In this document: piece after piece, positions 1-11,360 of the stretch
Position numbering within the stretch: the first letter of the stretch is position 1
Layout: each line of letters begins with the position of its first letter
From: Cercospora beticola
Taxonomy: Eukaryota > Ascomycota > Dothideomycetes > Mycosphaerellales > Mycosphaerellaceae
NCBI RefSeq assembly: GCF_033473495.1
Contig: NC_088941.1
Location: forward strand, 1,054,001 to 1,118,000
Direction of reading: 5' to 3'
Length of the DNA stretch: 64,000 bases
Program-made: the position numbers and the translations under genes
Notes under the pieces: generated by a model
The model's input: the letters and a program-made list of their open reading frames with translations, nothing else
The model's database searches: none
Told to the model about the DNA's origin: nothing

Positions 1-2
1 GC

Positions 3-2906
3 ATGAAGGGACCACCGGCCATACGACCAGAAGATGCGGTTGTCGACTCCAAGAACGCGGATCCTCAATTGTCCGCGCCATTCTTCCGACTACCCCAAGC
101 CATACGCAAGACTATCTACTCTCATGTCTTCGGCAGCGGCCTTATACATGTGTTGTCCCGCGAATGTGAATCATCAGACAGATGGCTCCCCTATCATAGC
201 GGTCTAACGACACTAAATTGGCCCGGCAACAAGAAAGTACGAGAGTACCGCAAGAACACGTACGCCATCTGTCAATATGATGATTGGGATCGATATTATG
301 CACTGAGTAAAAGGTGCAACGCGTCTGCAGAATCCGGCCAGTTCCACTTTGGTTGCCATTGCCCGAACGACGTAGGCGGAGCCGATTACGAGCAGAGGCA
401 TTCCAGATGTCTGCGACCGATCCGCGACCTTGAAGCTGGCGATTACACCTCCTTATGCGATTTTGGGGAGTGGGTGCAAACACAGCGAGATTCTGGTCAT
501 GTCCGCGAAGATTGTGAAGAGTGCAAAGATGTTTTGGCCAGTCAAATGAAACAGTTCGGCCCTGCGAAAGTGGGTGGCTTGGCCAAACTCCATGGGAGTA
601 CTACTTTCCCCCTCAAGCTTCTCCAAGTATGTCGGACGATATACGCCGAAGCCTTGCAGACCCCATACAAGCAGTACACGTTTCACTTCACCAATTGCCA
701 CGCGGTTGAACAGTTCGCAGGCCGCGTACTCACACGCCGTCAAGCTGAATCTGTTAGCTCGGTCCAAGTCGACGATCTTTATGGCTACAAGGATCTCTTC
801 ACGCTTCAGCGTAGCTTCCCGAATCTGAAACAACTCAGAGCTTCCAGCCATCTACCACAATTCTTCGAAGAGAAACGCTGGGACAACGCAGTCGCATTCC
901 TCGGTGGCAATCATTTGGAGAAAGTTGACCTCTTCCGGAGCAGGAGCGTTATCAATGAGGAGGAGGGTCAAATGTACGATTTCACTGAGAAATTCCTTGT
1001 TTGCAAATCCATCAGCGCGGCCAGAGCATTGGTGGAATCGTTGGAGGATGCATACATGGTGGAGAGATTTCGGGAACGCATGGTCTTCCTGAGCCTGACA
1101 GATGATCACGTTCAACGTCACGCAACGTGTGCTCCAAAATCGGTCGTCGCTCGCAAGCTCCCAGCTCTGCGGCCCGCACAAAATGTTGCCAATGGTTACC
1201 GATCTGAACATGAGCTGGAAATTGATCGCCTCAAAGCGGAGCTTGCAGACGCTCGCCATCAGATCTCCATATTGAGGCGAGGCAGCGAAGGACGCATGCT
1301 GGAGATGTCGAGCACTTCGGGAATCGTAGAACTCTGTCCATTCTCGACCATCCCTGTAGAGCTTCTTGCGAGGATATTCTCCTTCTTGGACCAACGCGCA
1401 GATATTGCAAGCTGTCGGCTCGTTTGTCGCGACTTCCGCGAGCATAGCTCGCCTTTTCTCATCACGGAGGTCGTCTATGCGGCACGCGCAGAGGCTATAG
1501 CGCGCTTGATCGATGTTGCAGAGCATCCCTACTTCAGCAAGCATGTGACTACCCTTCTGTACGACGCGAGCTTTTACGATGTTGATGTAGCAGACGAACC
1601 TTCGAACTACACAGATTTGGTTCACGAACAAATCGAAGCTTTTTCTACTCATGATCTTTCAGGCAGGAGTGAAGCATATCGCGATCTGTGGCTTCGCATG
1701 AAAGATGCCACACCCGAGCACCAGAGGCATATGTTCCCAGGGCCACCAGAGTCGAAAACCCATAGGCGAGATCCAACCTTCATCCTGTACCAAGGTCTTT
1801 TCGAATATGCTATGGCATTCGAAACCCAGAACGATATTTACGAAAGCGACTTGCCCAAAACTTTGTTCGAGTTCTTGTTCTCCAGCCTGCCGAAACTGCG
1901 TCACGTACGCATGGGAGATTGGCGCAATCTAGCCCGCGCAGGCGAAAATTTCGCCGATCTGCGTTATCGTCTATTCGGCAAGATGCTAGCGCCCACCATT
2001 CGCGGTTTGGAGACTCAAAATGAATCTACCTGGCCAGATTTTCTCTTCCTCCTCGAAATGTGCTGCTATAGCTCTCACGGGGCCTTACAGAGCATCTCTA
2101 TTAGCGATCACCCATATGACATGGACTCGGACATGTACAAGGGTTATGATCATGACTACAACTCCAGACTTGCTGTTCCCTTGGATACGAACTTCGACCT
2201 TCTGCTCAGTGACGATGACCCCTTTGAAAAGCTGGCTGGCCTCAGATCCTTACAGCTGCCCTTGAATATCTGGCATGGCTGGACAGCAGAAAAGAGAATT
2301 GCTGAATTTATCTACTACTGTCAAGATAAGAGCTTTGTACGGCCGTTATTACAAGCTTGCTCGGCCACACTGGGGTCTCTGGAACTCATAGCCGAAGACG
2401 GCGGTCTGCTTGCGACCACTATGGGAGTCGAATATTTCGACACTGACGATGTACTTCGGAATGGTGGGCTGTTCCTCGCGAACTCGCTATTCCCTGTCCA
2501 TTTCACAGCACTCAGGTCACTGGAATTGCGCGGATGGTTGTTTACAGAGAAGGGTATCACAACTTTTCTGAGCACTGTGCGCAGCACACTTCGAGAATTG
2601 CTTCTGCTCGACAATGTTCTGCTCCACAACTCGGGACGATTGGCGAAATGGGGAGGTGTTAACATGCACCTGCATGGCGTGCAAATCGATAACTTCCTGC
2701 ACAGTCAAGATGAGCGCCCGTACAAACTTGATCTAGAAAAGACGTGGCTCGCCGGTCGACGCAATCTCTTGACGCCTCGCAAGCTGGTCAAGCATAGAAG
2801 GAACCCCGACGCGACACGATTGCTGTACGGTACCCCTGCAATGGAGAATTGGAAAGACTACATCCTTGGTGATATCGATTTGCAGATCTTCGACGGGCCA
2901 TTGTGA
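3..2906 (+). CDS. 2EXR-like / F-box domain protein (967 codons, 5' end may lie outside)
   Basis: One uninterrupted frame of 967 codons. The N-terminus (about residues 24-60, with FFRLPQAIRKTIYSHVF) resembles the 2EXR/DUF-type start of many fungal 'F-box-like' proteins. Residues about 400-428 look like a short coiled coil rich in Glu, Leu and Arg. Residues about 445-490 match an F-box (STIPVELLARIFSFLD followed by a CRLVCRDF segment), and the rest has leucine-rich spacing typical of F-box substrate receptors. F-box proteins link substrates to the SCF ubiquitin ligase through Skp1; the substrate here is unknown. The ATG is only three bases from the window edge, so an upstream start or exon cannot be excluded. 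The two-part architecture could be a fusion of two commonly separate protein types. Domain calls are from motif recognition only. Confidence 0.75.
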   Translation: MKGPPAIRPEDAVVDSKNADPQLSAPFFRLPQAIRKTIYSHVFGSGLIHVLSRECESSDRWLPYHSGLTTLNWPGNKKVREYRKNTYAICQYDDWDRYYALSKRCNASAESGQFHFGCHCPNDVGGADYEQRHSRCLRPIRDLEAGDYTSLCDFGEWVQTQRDSGHVREDCEECKDVLASQMKQFGPAKVGGLAKLHGSTTFPLKLLQVCRTIYAEALQTPYKQYTFHFTNCHAVEQFAGRVLTRRQAESVSSVQVDDLYGYKDLFTLQRSFPNLKQLRASSHLPQFFEEKRWDNAVAFLGGNHLEKVDLFRSRSVINEEEGQMYDFTEKFLVCKSISAARALVESLEDAYMVERFRERMVFLSLTDDHVQRHATCAPKSVVARKLPALRPAQNVANGYRSEHELEIDRLKAELADARHQISILRRGSEGRMLEMSSTSGIVELCPFSTIPVELLARIFSFLDQRADIASCRLVCRDFREHSSPFLITEVVYAARAEAIARLIDVAEHPYFSKHVTTLLYDASFYDVDVADEPSNYTDLVHEQIEAFSTHDLSGRSEAYRDLWLRMKDATPEHQRHMFPGPPESKTHRRDPTFILYQGLFEYAMAFETQNDIYESDLPKTLFEFLFSSLPKLRHVRMGDWRNLARAGENFADLRYRLFGKMLAPTIRGLETQNESTWPDFLFLLEMCCYSSHGALQSISISDHPYDMDSDMYKGYDHDYNSRLAVPLDTNFDLLLSDDDPFEKLAGLRSLQLPLNIWHGWTAEKRIAEFIYYCQDKSFVRPLLQACSATLGSLELIAEDGGLLATTMGVEYFDTDDVLRNGGLFLANSLFPVHFTALRSLELRGWLFTEKGITTFLSTVRSTLRELLLLDNVLLHNSGRLAKWGGVNMHLHGVQIDNFLHSQDERPYKLDLEKTWLAGRRNLLTPRKLVKHRRNPDATRLLYGTPAMENWKDYILGDIDLQIFDGPL

Positions 2907-4266
2907 GATATCGCATGACCCGAAATAGTTCTGTCGACTTTGTATGGATGTGAAGTTTCACTTCTGCCCCGGCGAAGTGTTTTCAAAGGAGCTTTTCACG
3001 GTCATCACTCGGAGCTTGAGAGGGATCCGCAGGCACAACCGACATAGTCGGCAAAGACTCAGCATACGAGACGAGACCAACACGAGGCACGCACGTGTCT
3101 GCATTGTAGCCGTTTAGTCGATTCCCTCAAACAGACAACCAGTGTCGCTCTCCATGCATGCTGCACAAAAGTGTTCGGCTGGACTCGAGCCTTGGAAGAT
3201 TCCACTAACTTCTTTATGTCGTGGCCTGCGAAGAGTATAGCTTGGATACCTTATGTTTCGAGGGAAAACAAATCACCGGCGCACGGGACAACAAGTCAAT
3301 CGAGTATCCTGTAAGCACATTGGGTCGCACTCTTGCCACTACCTTGGACCTCTATCGTCCTTATTTGGCATATGCTTGCCGGCCAGAGTCATACGTGGCA
3401 GGCTCTAGAACTTACAGCGGCACATGGGAAGACCGAAGAGTCAAATATAGCTGCGCTGCCGACTTCTAGTTGTCAGTGGCGCGTGTTTTGTATCGAAGTT
3501 TCGAGACATCCACCGTACACAAAGCCACTGCTTTGTGAAAATGCCATCAGAAAAGAAAGCATACAGTCATGGGAGCAATGACTTTAGGAGCGCGAGCAAA
3601 CATTCGAGATCGTATTTATCCAGGACGCCGGCGCGCTCAGATCCACCAGCAGACAGGTTCGCCTGCTCACTACTGCTTACATACTGTGCTAAGCACATTT
3701 TCCTGACCTCATGTTTTCATACCTTGATCGACAGGTCTTCGCTTGGCTTAGACATCAGCCCGCTTGGAGAAACTCTAGGAGACCTATTGGTGTACAGAGC
3801 AAAGAGGCCACCCATAACAATCCTATCTTGGCATGCTTCGCCAATCTGGCTTCAACATTCACTCGCCTCTTCAGAAGCACACGTCTCGATCATCACGAGC
3901 AGCGAAGTGCAGCTCCCTCTTTCGTTGGTACACCCCAAGCCCTGGAGTGATTATCTCATGGCGGATCTATGTCGCTTGCTTCCCTTCAGAATAGGGGAGC
4001 ATACGTCAGACCATGGTGAACAAGAAGTAGCAAACATTCAAGCTTTGCTATTCACTTCCGGCTTTGCTTCGATTGCGGGTGATTGTGGGACCAGTGAACA
4101 GCAGCCCTCGAGCAATCGCACAAACCTCTTATATTCGAACATTGGATCGAACCTCGACTTCTTCTATACACACATCAACGTTTCGGCCGCCGACTTCGAC
4201 GCTCCACACTCAGCACTAGACTACATATAACACACTCTCGCCTCTCTTCTTCTTATTACCGACATC
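2907..4266. other. Intergenic region without a supported gene
   Basis: About 1.36 kb between two plus-strand genes. The longest frame (3535-4230, 231 codons) shows no recognisable domain and a composition typical of chance frames. The last 60 bases before the next ATG are pyrimidine-rich (CTCTCGCCTCTCTTCTTCTT), as in many fungal core promoters and 5' leaders. Confidence 0.5.
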
Positions 4267-5784
4267 ATGGCGCCTAAGAAGAGGACCTACTCGAATGTCT
4301 CCCAGAGCTCTGACGACGAGACCACCAACGTCTCGAGTAGAGCAGCACCAGGGCTATCATCTGGTGCCCTTTCCGCACCAGCAGCAGCTGCACCGCACAA
4401 TGGGCCCGCAGCTCCTCAAGCGGCACACGCATTGCCAATCACAACTCCGACGAGGCCGGCCGCCTCACCCCTGACGAAAAGCCAGCAGAAGCGTCTAGGG
4501 ATGAGCAATTTCAGCAACCCCGAAGGCGGACCGACTGCTAGGGGCTCCAGCTACGGTTACGAAAATCGTATGCCAATCGACGGGCACCCTGACTTCCTAA
4601 ACCCGGTGCAGCGCGCAGAGGTGGAGCGGCGCAGAGCAGCGGAATCAATGGCATCGGCTTCACAACAGCCAGGAATGTCGAGTACAAGTACGTTCAATGT
4701 ACCAAATACTCCAACGCCTCACCAGCAAGGCACTCGAGTGCAGAACCCACTCACGCAGACACCTTCGAGTCAGCCGTACTCGAACGTTTTCCACAACCAA
4801 CCACCAGCTATCGGTCAATATGGCGCAACGTCCTTGCCAAGACCTACGGTCGGTGATCCATCTGGCGCTTTCCAGCCCAGCCCTCTGCCTCGCTCAGGCT
4901 TGTATGGCAACCACAATGCGGGTATTCGTCCTGCTGGGTCATCAGCCCCGACATGGCGCGGCTCGAGCTACGCAAACTCAGACACGCATGACGGCAGTGA
5001 TGCTGCATCTCGGGCGCCTTCTCGTGCGGCTGGGTTGGCAGCGCTCTCGAACATTCCTGGCGATCCTGCCTATAACCCGCCTGCAGTACCGAGCATCCGG
5101 GGCGGCGCATACTGGACCTCCAACGCTGCGACTGGTGCTCGAGACGACCCTTTCACCTCTGCACACACCATGTCTTCAAACTGGCCAGAGGTTGCTGGTT
5201 CACAGCAGCAAACTGGCAGCACTGGCTCGCTCTACAATCAGCAGCCTGCACTCCAACAGCCTTGGCATGCTCAGAGCTATCAAGCAGGCACCCGCTTGCC
5301 GGGCATCGAGAGGCAAGGTCGTGGAGACGCGGGCTTCCGTGGTGCAACGACAGCTCGGGCTGATGATGTACCGCAACATCTCCTGCGTCCTTCGAACCAG
5401 CACGATGGCTTCGAGCCCCCGTTCGCGCCCACGAGCCGCACGAACGATCCCATTGCCGACCGTCATCCTCATACCGAGCCACACGTGCCGTCAGACCTCA
5501 ACCAAGAATTTGACTGGCGTGTGTCTCCCAATCCCGATTTGGACGACGTGGTAGCGCGAGCTTCCACGGCTGTGCCAGCCCGCGATGCTCATGCGCGCCC
5601 TGAAGATGATCCATCAGAGGCGCAGCAAGAGCCTGAGATGACGCAGGCCGATGACTCTGCCGATAGTCAAGCGCAGCAAGCTCAATCATTCAGCCCAATC
5701 AACACTGGAGCTGCGCCTTCTGGACATGGAGACACGAGCGATGTGGGCGCTGCTACGCATGCGCAGGAGGCCTTCTCGGGATAG
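4267..5784 (+). CDS. Hypothetical intrinsically disordered protein (505 aa)
   Basis: A single-exon frame of 505 codons. It starts with a basic stretch (MAPKKRTYS) that could act as a nuclear localisation signal, followed by an acidic/Ser patch. The remainder is rich in Ala, Pro, Ser, Gln, Gly and Asn with no predicted folded domain, membrane segment or signal peptide. One short ordered-looking segment lies near residues 95-125 (PIDGHPDFLNPVQRAEVERR). The ATG follows a pyrimidine-rich leader and is the first in-frame ATG. Sustained codon-like composition over 1.5 kb argues for a real gene, but no family was recognised and no function is proposed. It follows the F-box gene in the same direction and is about 1.9 kb from the convergent GGA gene. 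Confidence 0.6.
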   Translation: MAPKKRTYSNVSQSSDDETTNVSSRAAPGLSSGALSAPAAAAPHNGPAAPQAAHALPITTPTRPAASPLTKSQQKRLGMSNFSNPEGGPTARGSSYGYENRMPIDGHPDFLNPVQRAEVERRRAAESMASASQQPGMSSTSTFNVPNTPTPHQQGTRVQNPLTQTPSSQPYSNVFHNQPPAIGQYGATSLPRPTVGDPSGAFQPSPLPRSGLYGNHNAGIRPAGSSAPTWRGSSYANSDTHDGSDAASRAPSRAAGLAALSNIPGDPAYNPPAVPSIRGGAYWTSNAATGARDDPFTSAHTMSSNWPEVAGSQQQTGSTGSLYNQQPALQQPWHAQSYQAGTRLPGIERQGRGDAGFRGATTARADDVPQHLLRPSNQHDGFEPPFAPTSRTNDPIADRHPHTEPHVPSDLNQEFDWRVSPNPDLDDVVARASTAVPARDAHARPEDDPSEAQQEPEMTQADDSADSQAQQAQSFSPINTGAAPSGHGDTSDVGAATHAQEAFSG

Positions 5785-7677
5785 TATCTCGTCGAGTGCG
5801 TTCACTGCCATGCGGAGTACGAATTGGGCGAAGACCACGAATGCACGCGGTCGGAGGATTGAGTACGAGGTGCAAAGCAGATGGGTGAGCGAGCAAAGCT
5901 GTTGTACGGGCAAGTGGTTCAGGGCTGAGTGGGTAATGCACGGGTAGAACTGATTGTACAGTGCAACGCCACATTGATGTCTCAAAATTAGGAGGCATCA
6001 AAAGCGCGCATGGGGACGCAGACGTATGGAAACAGCAGGTGTGGCATGGCTTAGAGATGGCATAGGCGGCCGTAAATGAATGATAACCCTACATCGTATT
6101 GAAGATTTGCTTCGCACCAATTTTCTCACTCAGTCTTCAGCTCTCCGTTCCAACGTGATGATAAATGCCCATGCTCAGGGCAATGCAAACAGTCCGAATG
6201 TCACCACTTCCAGAGCATGACCTGTCCCGAGCACAACAGTTGCGAAACCAGACAAGACGTAACTTTTGGCCAAGCTTCGACGAATTTGCTAGATCAAGTG
6301 ATTTCATTTTAGTGACACCGATTCTGGCAATGCTCCGGAAGTTGTCTCGAACATAATCAGCACATAACAGCGTGATAAAGAGGCATGGCTTGTTCCCTCA
6401 TTTCACTACTGTGAGCACGGGGCTTCCACCAGTATACATCTCCCATTCCCTGTCATAAAGCATGGTTGTGTTGATGTCAAAGATGGTCTTCGATTCCTTC
6501 GATATTTCGTGCCAGAACAATGCTGCTGACAGATCAATCCACTTCTGACAACAGGCACGACATGGTCTGAAGAAGCCTTATGTTGTCGTAGATGGATAAT
6601 GACTAATGTTCTATAGTAAGTGGGCTCGGACACATCGAACGTTCAATCTTTCTAATCTTTCAATGCACCTCAACGCTCACCAGATTCAAAAAAGAGCTCC
6701 TCTCAATGCTTGATTGAGCATTGGAGATATATCGGACGTGCAATGACAGACGCAGGATATTGTGGATCTACAAACGATTCGATAAACTTATCACACATCG
6801 CCCGTTCCGTCCTGGCAGATATACTAGCCGCTCCAGCCTCTCAGACTGCCGATATGCATCAAAGCTCCCATCATGGCGAGTTCTCTCTGACATAGATCTA
6901 GGCAGCGTTGGAGACGGATCATCAAGTTGATGCCGAAATCGCAAGGGTTATGCCGACACTTCACTCAAGTTCTCCATTTCATTCTGGCGGATATGCATGG
7001 CATCGATGCCTCTTCTTTCCACACGGCTTAACGATGGAAACAACGTCGACGACGGTATACGATGCCAGCTTATACAAAGCTCAGAAGCCAGTCATCAGAT
7101 CGTGGATGAAATTGGCGAGGCTAGGTACAAGTTCTCAGTCTCCTCTAATTACTTCTCCATGCTGTTCAGAGGTCCCAGAAACCAAAATCAGTCGAAGTGC
7201 CAATAGCATCGACGGCAGGCTCTGACAGTAACTGGAGCATGAACCAGAAGAAAACGATCAAATCGTGTATAAATGAGGATGAAACGATCACCAAGATTTA
7301 TGCACTCCAACAAGGTGAGTCCTTCAATCTCGTCGGCCCTTAATGCTGCTTAAGCATCTCTGAATGGTGTTCCATAGCAGTGCACATAGTATCGACGGCA
7401 GTCTGCGCCATTGACTGGTATCAAAGTTAGAGGTAGACTGTTGAGTTGTGTTGTACGATGGAGGAAGGCCTCAACACATTGCTGTAAACTTCCGTAAAGT
7501 TCCTCTTTTCTTCTCGTCATCGTCCCAACACAGTCCAAGCGTCTCAGGATTGTCGTTCGAAACAATGCGAACAGCATGGAAGACTGGTCGTGACAGCAGC
7601 TGATGCAAATGGTAGAGATAGATCATCAAGTCAGCATTTTCTCTATCTACCTGTCCATCTGTCCTCTTCAACTTCTC
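5785..7677. other. Gene-poor interval between convergent genes
   Basis: About 1.9 kb between the disordered-protein gene (+) and the GGA gene (-). Only short overlapping frames occur, none with recognisable domains. It contains an imperfect direct duplication at about 7195-7235 and 7378-7420 around a shared ATCGACGGCAG core. Both 3' UTRs should lie here. Confidence 0.5.
7195..7422. repeat. Imperfect dispersed direct repeat (two copies, about 40 bp)
   Basis: Copy 1 (about 7195-7233) and copy 2 (about 7378-7418) share the order AGTGC, ATAG, ATCGACGGCAG, then ACTGG, with scattered substitutions, roughly three-quarters identical by eye. No terminal inverted repeats or coding content were seen. 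It could be a decayed element or chance. Confidence 0.35.
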
Positions 7678-9735
7678 TTATGACACTCCCAGCCCATTTA
7701 TCTCACCCTGCTCGTTCTTCTGCTGCCCACCAACAGAATAGCTTGCTCTCCATCGCATCTTGACGCTCGTTCCTTTCCCTCGCTCGGCACCCTGTAAGCG
7801 GATCGTCTGTGTGATACCGTTCTGCTGGTTTGGTGCCAGGTTGCGACTAGATTGGGGCTCCAGCTTGAGCGTTAGGCCCTAGTGATCATGGAGATTAGTG
7901 ACAGAAATGTGACAAATAGGGAAATCGCTGCTTACCTTTGTTACAGCTAATTGAAATGTCAGATCCGCGACAGGCTGTGCAGTAGAATTCGATATTCGGC
8001 TTTGAATGAGGATCTCGGTGTCGTTGGTACGGGACACGGCGAAGACGGTCTTGATGGAACTGTTGGTGACTGTGAGCTCGGCGGATTGGTCTGGCAGCGC
8101 GGAAGCGAATTCCCATTCGTCGTCCTGAGATGGTGCGGCCGGTGCTGACGTGCCGTTGCTGCTTCCCATGCCCAACAGGTCAATACCTGATGATGATGAG
8201 GGTGCCGGTGCTTTGGCGGGAGTCTGTTGAAAGGGAGAAGATTGCCGTGGAGGTGTGGATAGAGCTGCGAATGGATCGGACTTCTTCGCTTGGTGTTGTT
8301 GCAGGGATGCGGGTATTGGTGTCGCTGGTTTTGAAGGTGGCTGGGAATTGGATGGGAAAGAGCTGAAGAGGTTGAAATTCGATGATTGAGTAGGAGGAGG
8401 AGAAGCCTGCGGCGGAGCGGCTTTTTGTTGAGTGTTGAAGATCGAGTTGGCTGCTTGCGGCTGGTTGAACTGAGCCATGATGTCGACATTGCCATTCGGT
8501 GCTCCACCAAGAGAGATGCCTCCGCCTGAGCCATAGTTGCCATCGCCCATGTTCAGTCCAAGTAGATCGTCCTCTAGAGCGTTGCCTGTTTGCTTAGGTG
8601 CGGCCGGTGCAGAAGATGGCTGGGCTGCTTTGGACTGCTCGGCCGGTGCAGTATCTTCTGGCCCTCCAAAGTCAATCAAAGACAGCTCGCCTCCACCGCC
8701 TTGCTTCACACCAGCGCCACTGACGCCCAAAGTGCCCTTTGGAATGGCATTCGCGGCTTCCACGTCGCCCTTCTTGATCAGCTTATATCGCTCAATCGTC
8801 CGGTGTATTGAGTCGTTGATCTCAAACAGCTTGGCCACTGCCTCATGATCCTCACTTTCCTGCTCACACATCTTCTGGATCTTAGGGTGTGCGCTAGCCA
8901 AGGAATTCGCCAGCTCCTCGAACACATCTCCTTCTTGAATTTTCTCCCCAGGCTTGACATCCTGCATCATCTCTTCCAGCAACTTAGCCTTTTGCTGGAT
9001 CTTGCCCACCTCCTCCGCTGCTTTGGCCCTGTAGTCTGTCTTGTGCCGCGTGTCGTACCCCGCCATGACCTTCATCAGCTTGTTGGCTTCTTGCAGATCG
9101 TGTGGTGTTCCTCGCCGGATCAGCTCCTGTAGTTTTGCACTCTGCGCCGCTTGCTCTTCCGCCTCCATCTCCTCCACGCTCTTGAGATTGTCGCTTGGAT
9201 TGAGCACCGCAGCATCCTCGCGACTGATCTGCGGGAATTGGTAGCCTTTGTAGTGCAGCAGTCTGTGCATGTCCCGTATGAAGCCTAGATCCTCCTTATA
9301 TTTGCTCGTCTCGCATATCGTCCTCCTCCATTCCTCAATCAGCTCCAGGATCCTGTTCTGTACGCGTGTGGTGCGGATGGGCGGGCGCTCTGGAAAGCGG
9401 CGCACGAGCTCATTGAGAAATTCCTTGGTAGATATCTGAAGGTGAAATGGGTATCCGCAATTCTTGACACAGATGTCCAGCAGCGACAATGCCAGGAGGG
9501 AGACATTGGGATTGCGGTGATTGATGTATTTAACAATGTCGACGGCAGCTTCTCGCGGAGCTCCTCCCTTCTTTGCATTGATCAGATCGGCGACCTCGAG
9601 GCACAGGGCCAGATTGGGCTCGAAGTTCTCGGGTGAGCAGGCTTGCTGGACGTATCGCTGCAGCTGAGACCCGGCGGGCTCCATGGGATATGCGAAGCGG
9701 TCGCGGGCGGCGTAGCGGGCGGAAGCAGCTTCCAT
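7678..9735 (-). CDS. GGA: GGA-type Golgi clathrin adaptor (VHS-GAT-GAE)
   Basis: Two exons: 9735-7936 and 7878-7678, with a 57-nt phase-0 intron 7879-7935 (GTAAGC...CACTAG). Joined length is 666 aa. The VHS domain spans about residues 20-155, a GAT domain about 205-330 and a low-complexity hinge rich in Ser, Pro and Gln about 340-540. A C-terminal gamma-adaptin-ear (GAE) domain follows from about 545, and the second exon supplies its last strands (ending GEINGLGVS). GGA proteins bind Arf-GTP, ubiquitin and clathrin and sort cargo from the trans-Golgi to endosomes and vacuole. Yeast has two paralogues; which this matches cannot be told. Without the intron the frame stops inside the GAE domain, so splicing is required. 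It is transcribed divergently from TSR3. Confidence 0.93.
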
Positions 9736-10100
9736 ACTGGCCGGAGGAGAGGCGCAATGCCTCTAGGAGTTGCCGCGAGCTACACTTTGGCAGTTTCAGA
9801 GCTTCAGCGCAAAGGCAATTCTATTGACAAGTTTCAGCAGCATCTGCCTTGTTACACACTCCAAGCCACGTTGTGTGCACAGCCAACAGCTAAGGGTTCA
9901 CTTCGGGAGGGGCCGAAGCAGCGCCCGCCGATGAAGTCACCGACCAGAAATATGACCCTCACTTTCACATGAACCACCACACTCTTTCTTTGACCTAACT
10001 CTCTACTCGCCACACTTCCTGCGTGAACCAACGAAATTTTCGATCGATACTACCACAATCTCAGCTCGAACTTCCCACAGTCTCGTGAACCATCCGCACG
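9736..10100. promoter_or_regulatory. Shared divergent promoter region, GGA / TSR3
   Basis: 365 bp separate the start codons of two divergent genes, so both promoters and 5' leaders must lie here unless either has a distal leader exon. No specific factor site is claimed. Confidence 0.5.
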
Positions 10101-11360
10101 ATGGTCCGTCACAAAAAAGACTTCAAAGGCGCCAAGTCCAAGCACGGCGGCGGGCCCAAAACATACGCCCAGCACACGAACCCCGACAACCCTGACAGCA
10201 CCACCCACAAACGGCCGCCCTACAAAGCCGCAGCATGGGATCTCAATCACTGCGACGCGAAACGCTGCTCCGGCAAACGGCTCATGCGACTTGGCCTGAT
10301 GCGTGAGCTGCACGTTGGCCAGAAGCACCAAGGACTCGTCATCTCTCCCAAAGGAAAGACGTTATGCAATCCTTCCGATCGTGAGATTCTAGAGCAGTAC
10401 GGTGCGGCCGTGGTTGAGGCAAGCTGGAATAGAATCGAAGAAGTCCCATTCAGCAGAATTGGAGGACCGAATCCCAGACTGTTGCCCTACCTGATCGCGG
10501 CGAATCCGACGAACTATGGTAAGCCATGGAGGCTGAACTGCGTCGAAGCGCTAGCTGCGACATTCGCGATCTGCGGTCATCTCGATTGGGCAGAGCAGAT
10601 CCTCTCCACATTCAGTTACGGGCAGTCATTTCTGGACATCAACGAAGAGGTGTTGCAAAGATACGCAGAAGCAAAGGATGAAGAGGGTGTGAAGAAGGCA
10701 GAAGAGGATTGGTTGGCAAAGATCGAGAATGAGTGGAGAGAAGATCGCGAGGATCGGGAGAACAATAAGGAAGATGCTTGGAAGGGCGGCAACATGAATC
10801 GGAGACAGCCGATTGTGGGGAATGATTCGGATGGTGGGAGTGAAGAGGATAGTGGAGATGAGGATGAGGACAGCGACGCGAGTAGTTTGGGTGGCATACA
10901 GCTTGGTGGGCCGAAGCCTGGAGAGAAGGCGCAGGTTCATGGTAACACAGATGGTGACGACGAAGAAGAGGAACGTGATCCATATGGTTTGCCGCCCTCA
11001 GACGACGACGATGAGGAAGAGATGGCAGAGCTGCGAAGAAGAGTCCTAGCATCGAAACCGTTCTCGAATCCCTCGAAGCCTTCCGCGACCGAAGAGGAGA
11101 AGCTCGAACCTGAGCGAATACAACGACCTTCTGAAACGAAAAAGCTAGATTTGCCTGAAGATTCTGACGCCGAATCTGGGTCGGACATCGGAGGTGAAGA
11201 CGATGAGTTTGATAACATCATGAATGCTGCTCCAGTCACAGATCGCGCTGGCATCACTGCCGCGCAAAGGAAAAGAGCCATGGAGAAGGAGGGCAAGCTC
11301 AGCGCGACGTTCAGCCGAGCTGTATTGGATGCTTCGAGTAAGAGCTTGGGGAAGCATTGA
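10101..11360 (+). CDS. TSR3: 18S rRNA aminocarboxypropyltransferase Tsr3
   Basis: Single exon, 419 aa. The N-terminal half (to about residue 205) is the conserved Tsr3 fold, with a basic HKKDFKG start, an AAWDLNHCDAKRCSG segment, LVISPKGKTL and a NCVEALAATFAICG segment. Tsr3 transfers the 3-amino-3-carboxypropyl group from S-adenosylmethionine to N1-methylpseudouridine of 18S rRNA, a late cytoplasmic step in 40S maturation. The C-terminal half is a long disordered acidic tail with runs of Asp and Glu (residues about 245-400), common in fungal Tsr3 but variable in length. The start codon is the first ATG, and a conserved lysine-rich N-terminus follows directly. Identification is from family motifs. 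Confidence 0.93.
   Translation: MVRHKKDFKGAKSKHGGGPKTYAQHTNPDNPDSTTHKRPPYKAAAWDLNHCDAKRCSGKRLMRLGLMRELHVGQKHQGLVISPKGKTLCNPSDREILEQYGAAVVEASWNRIEEVPFSRIGGPNPRLLPYLIAANPTNYGKPWRLNCVEALAATFAICGHLDWAEQILSTFSYGQSFLDINEEVLQRYAEAKDEEGVKKAEEDWLAKIENEWREDREDRENNKEDAWKGGNMNRRQPIVGNDSDGGSEEDSGDEDEDSDASSLGGIQLGGPKPGEKAQVHGNTDGDDEEEERDPYGLPPSDDDDEEEMAELRRRVLASKPFSNPSKPSATEEEKLEPERIQRPSETKKLDLPEDSDAESGSDIGGEDDEFDNIMNAAPVTDRAGITAAQRKRAMEKEGKLSATFSRAVLDASSKSLGKH

Noticed and set aside
3535..4230. 231-codon frame upstream of the disordered protein gene
   Set aside because: No domain, atypical composition, and it ends just before the pyrimidine-rich leader of the next gene. The weak resemblance of its start (KKAYS) to KKRTYS of the next gene is probably chance.
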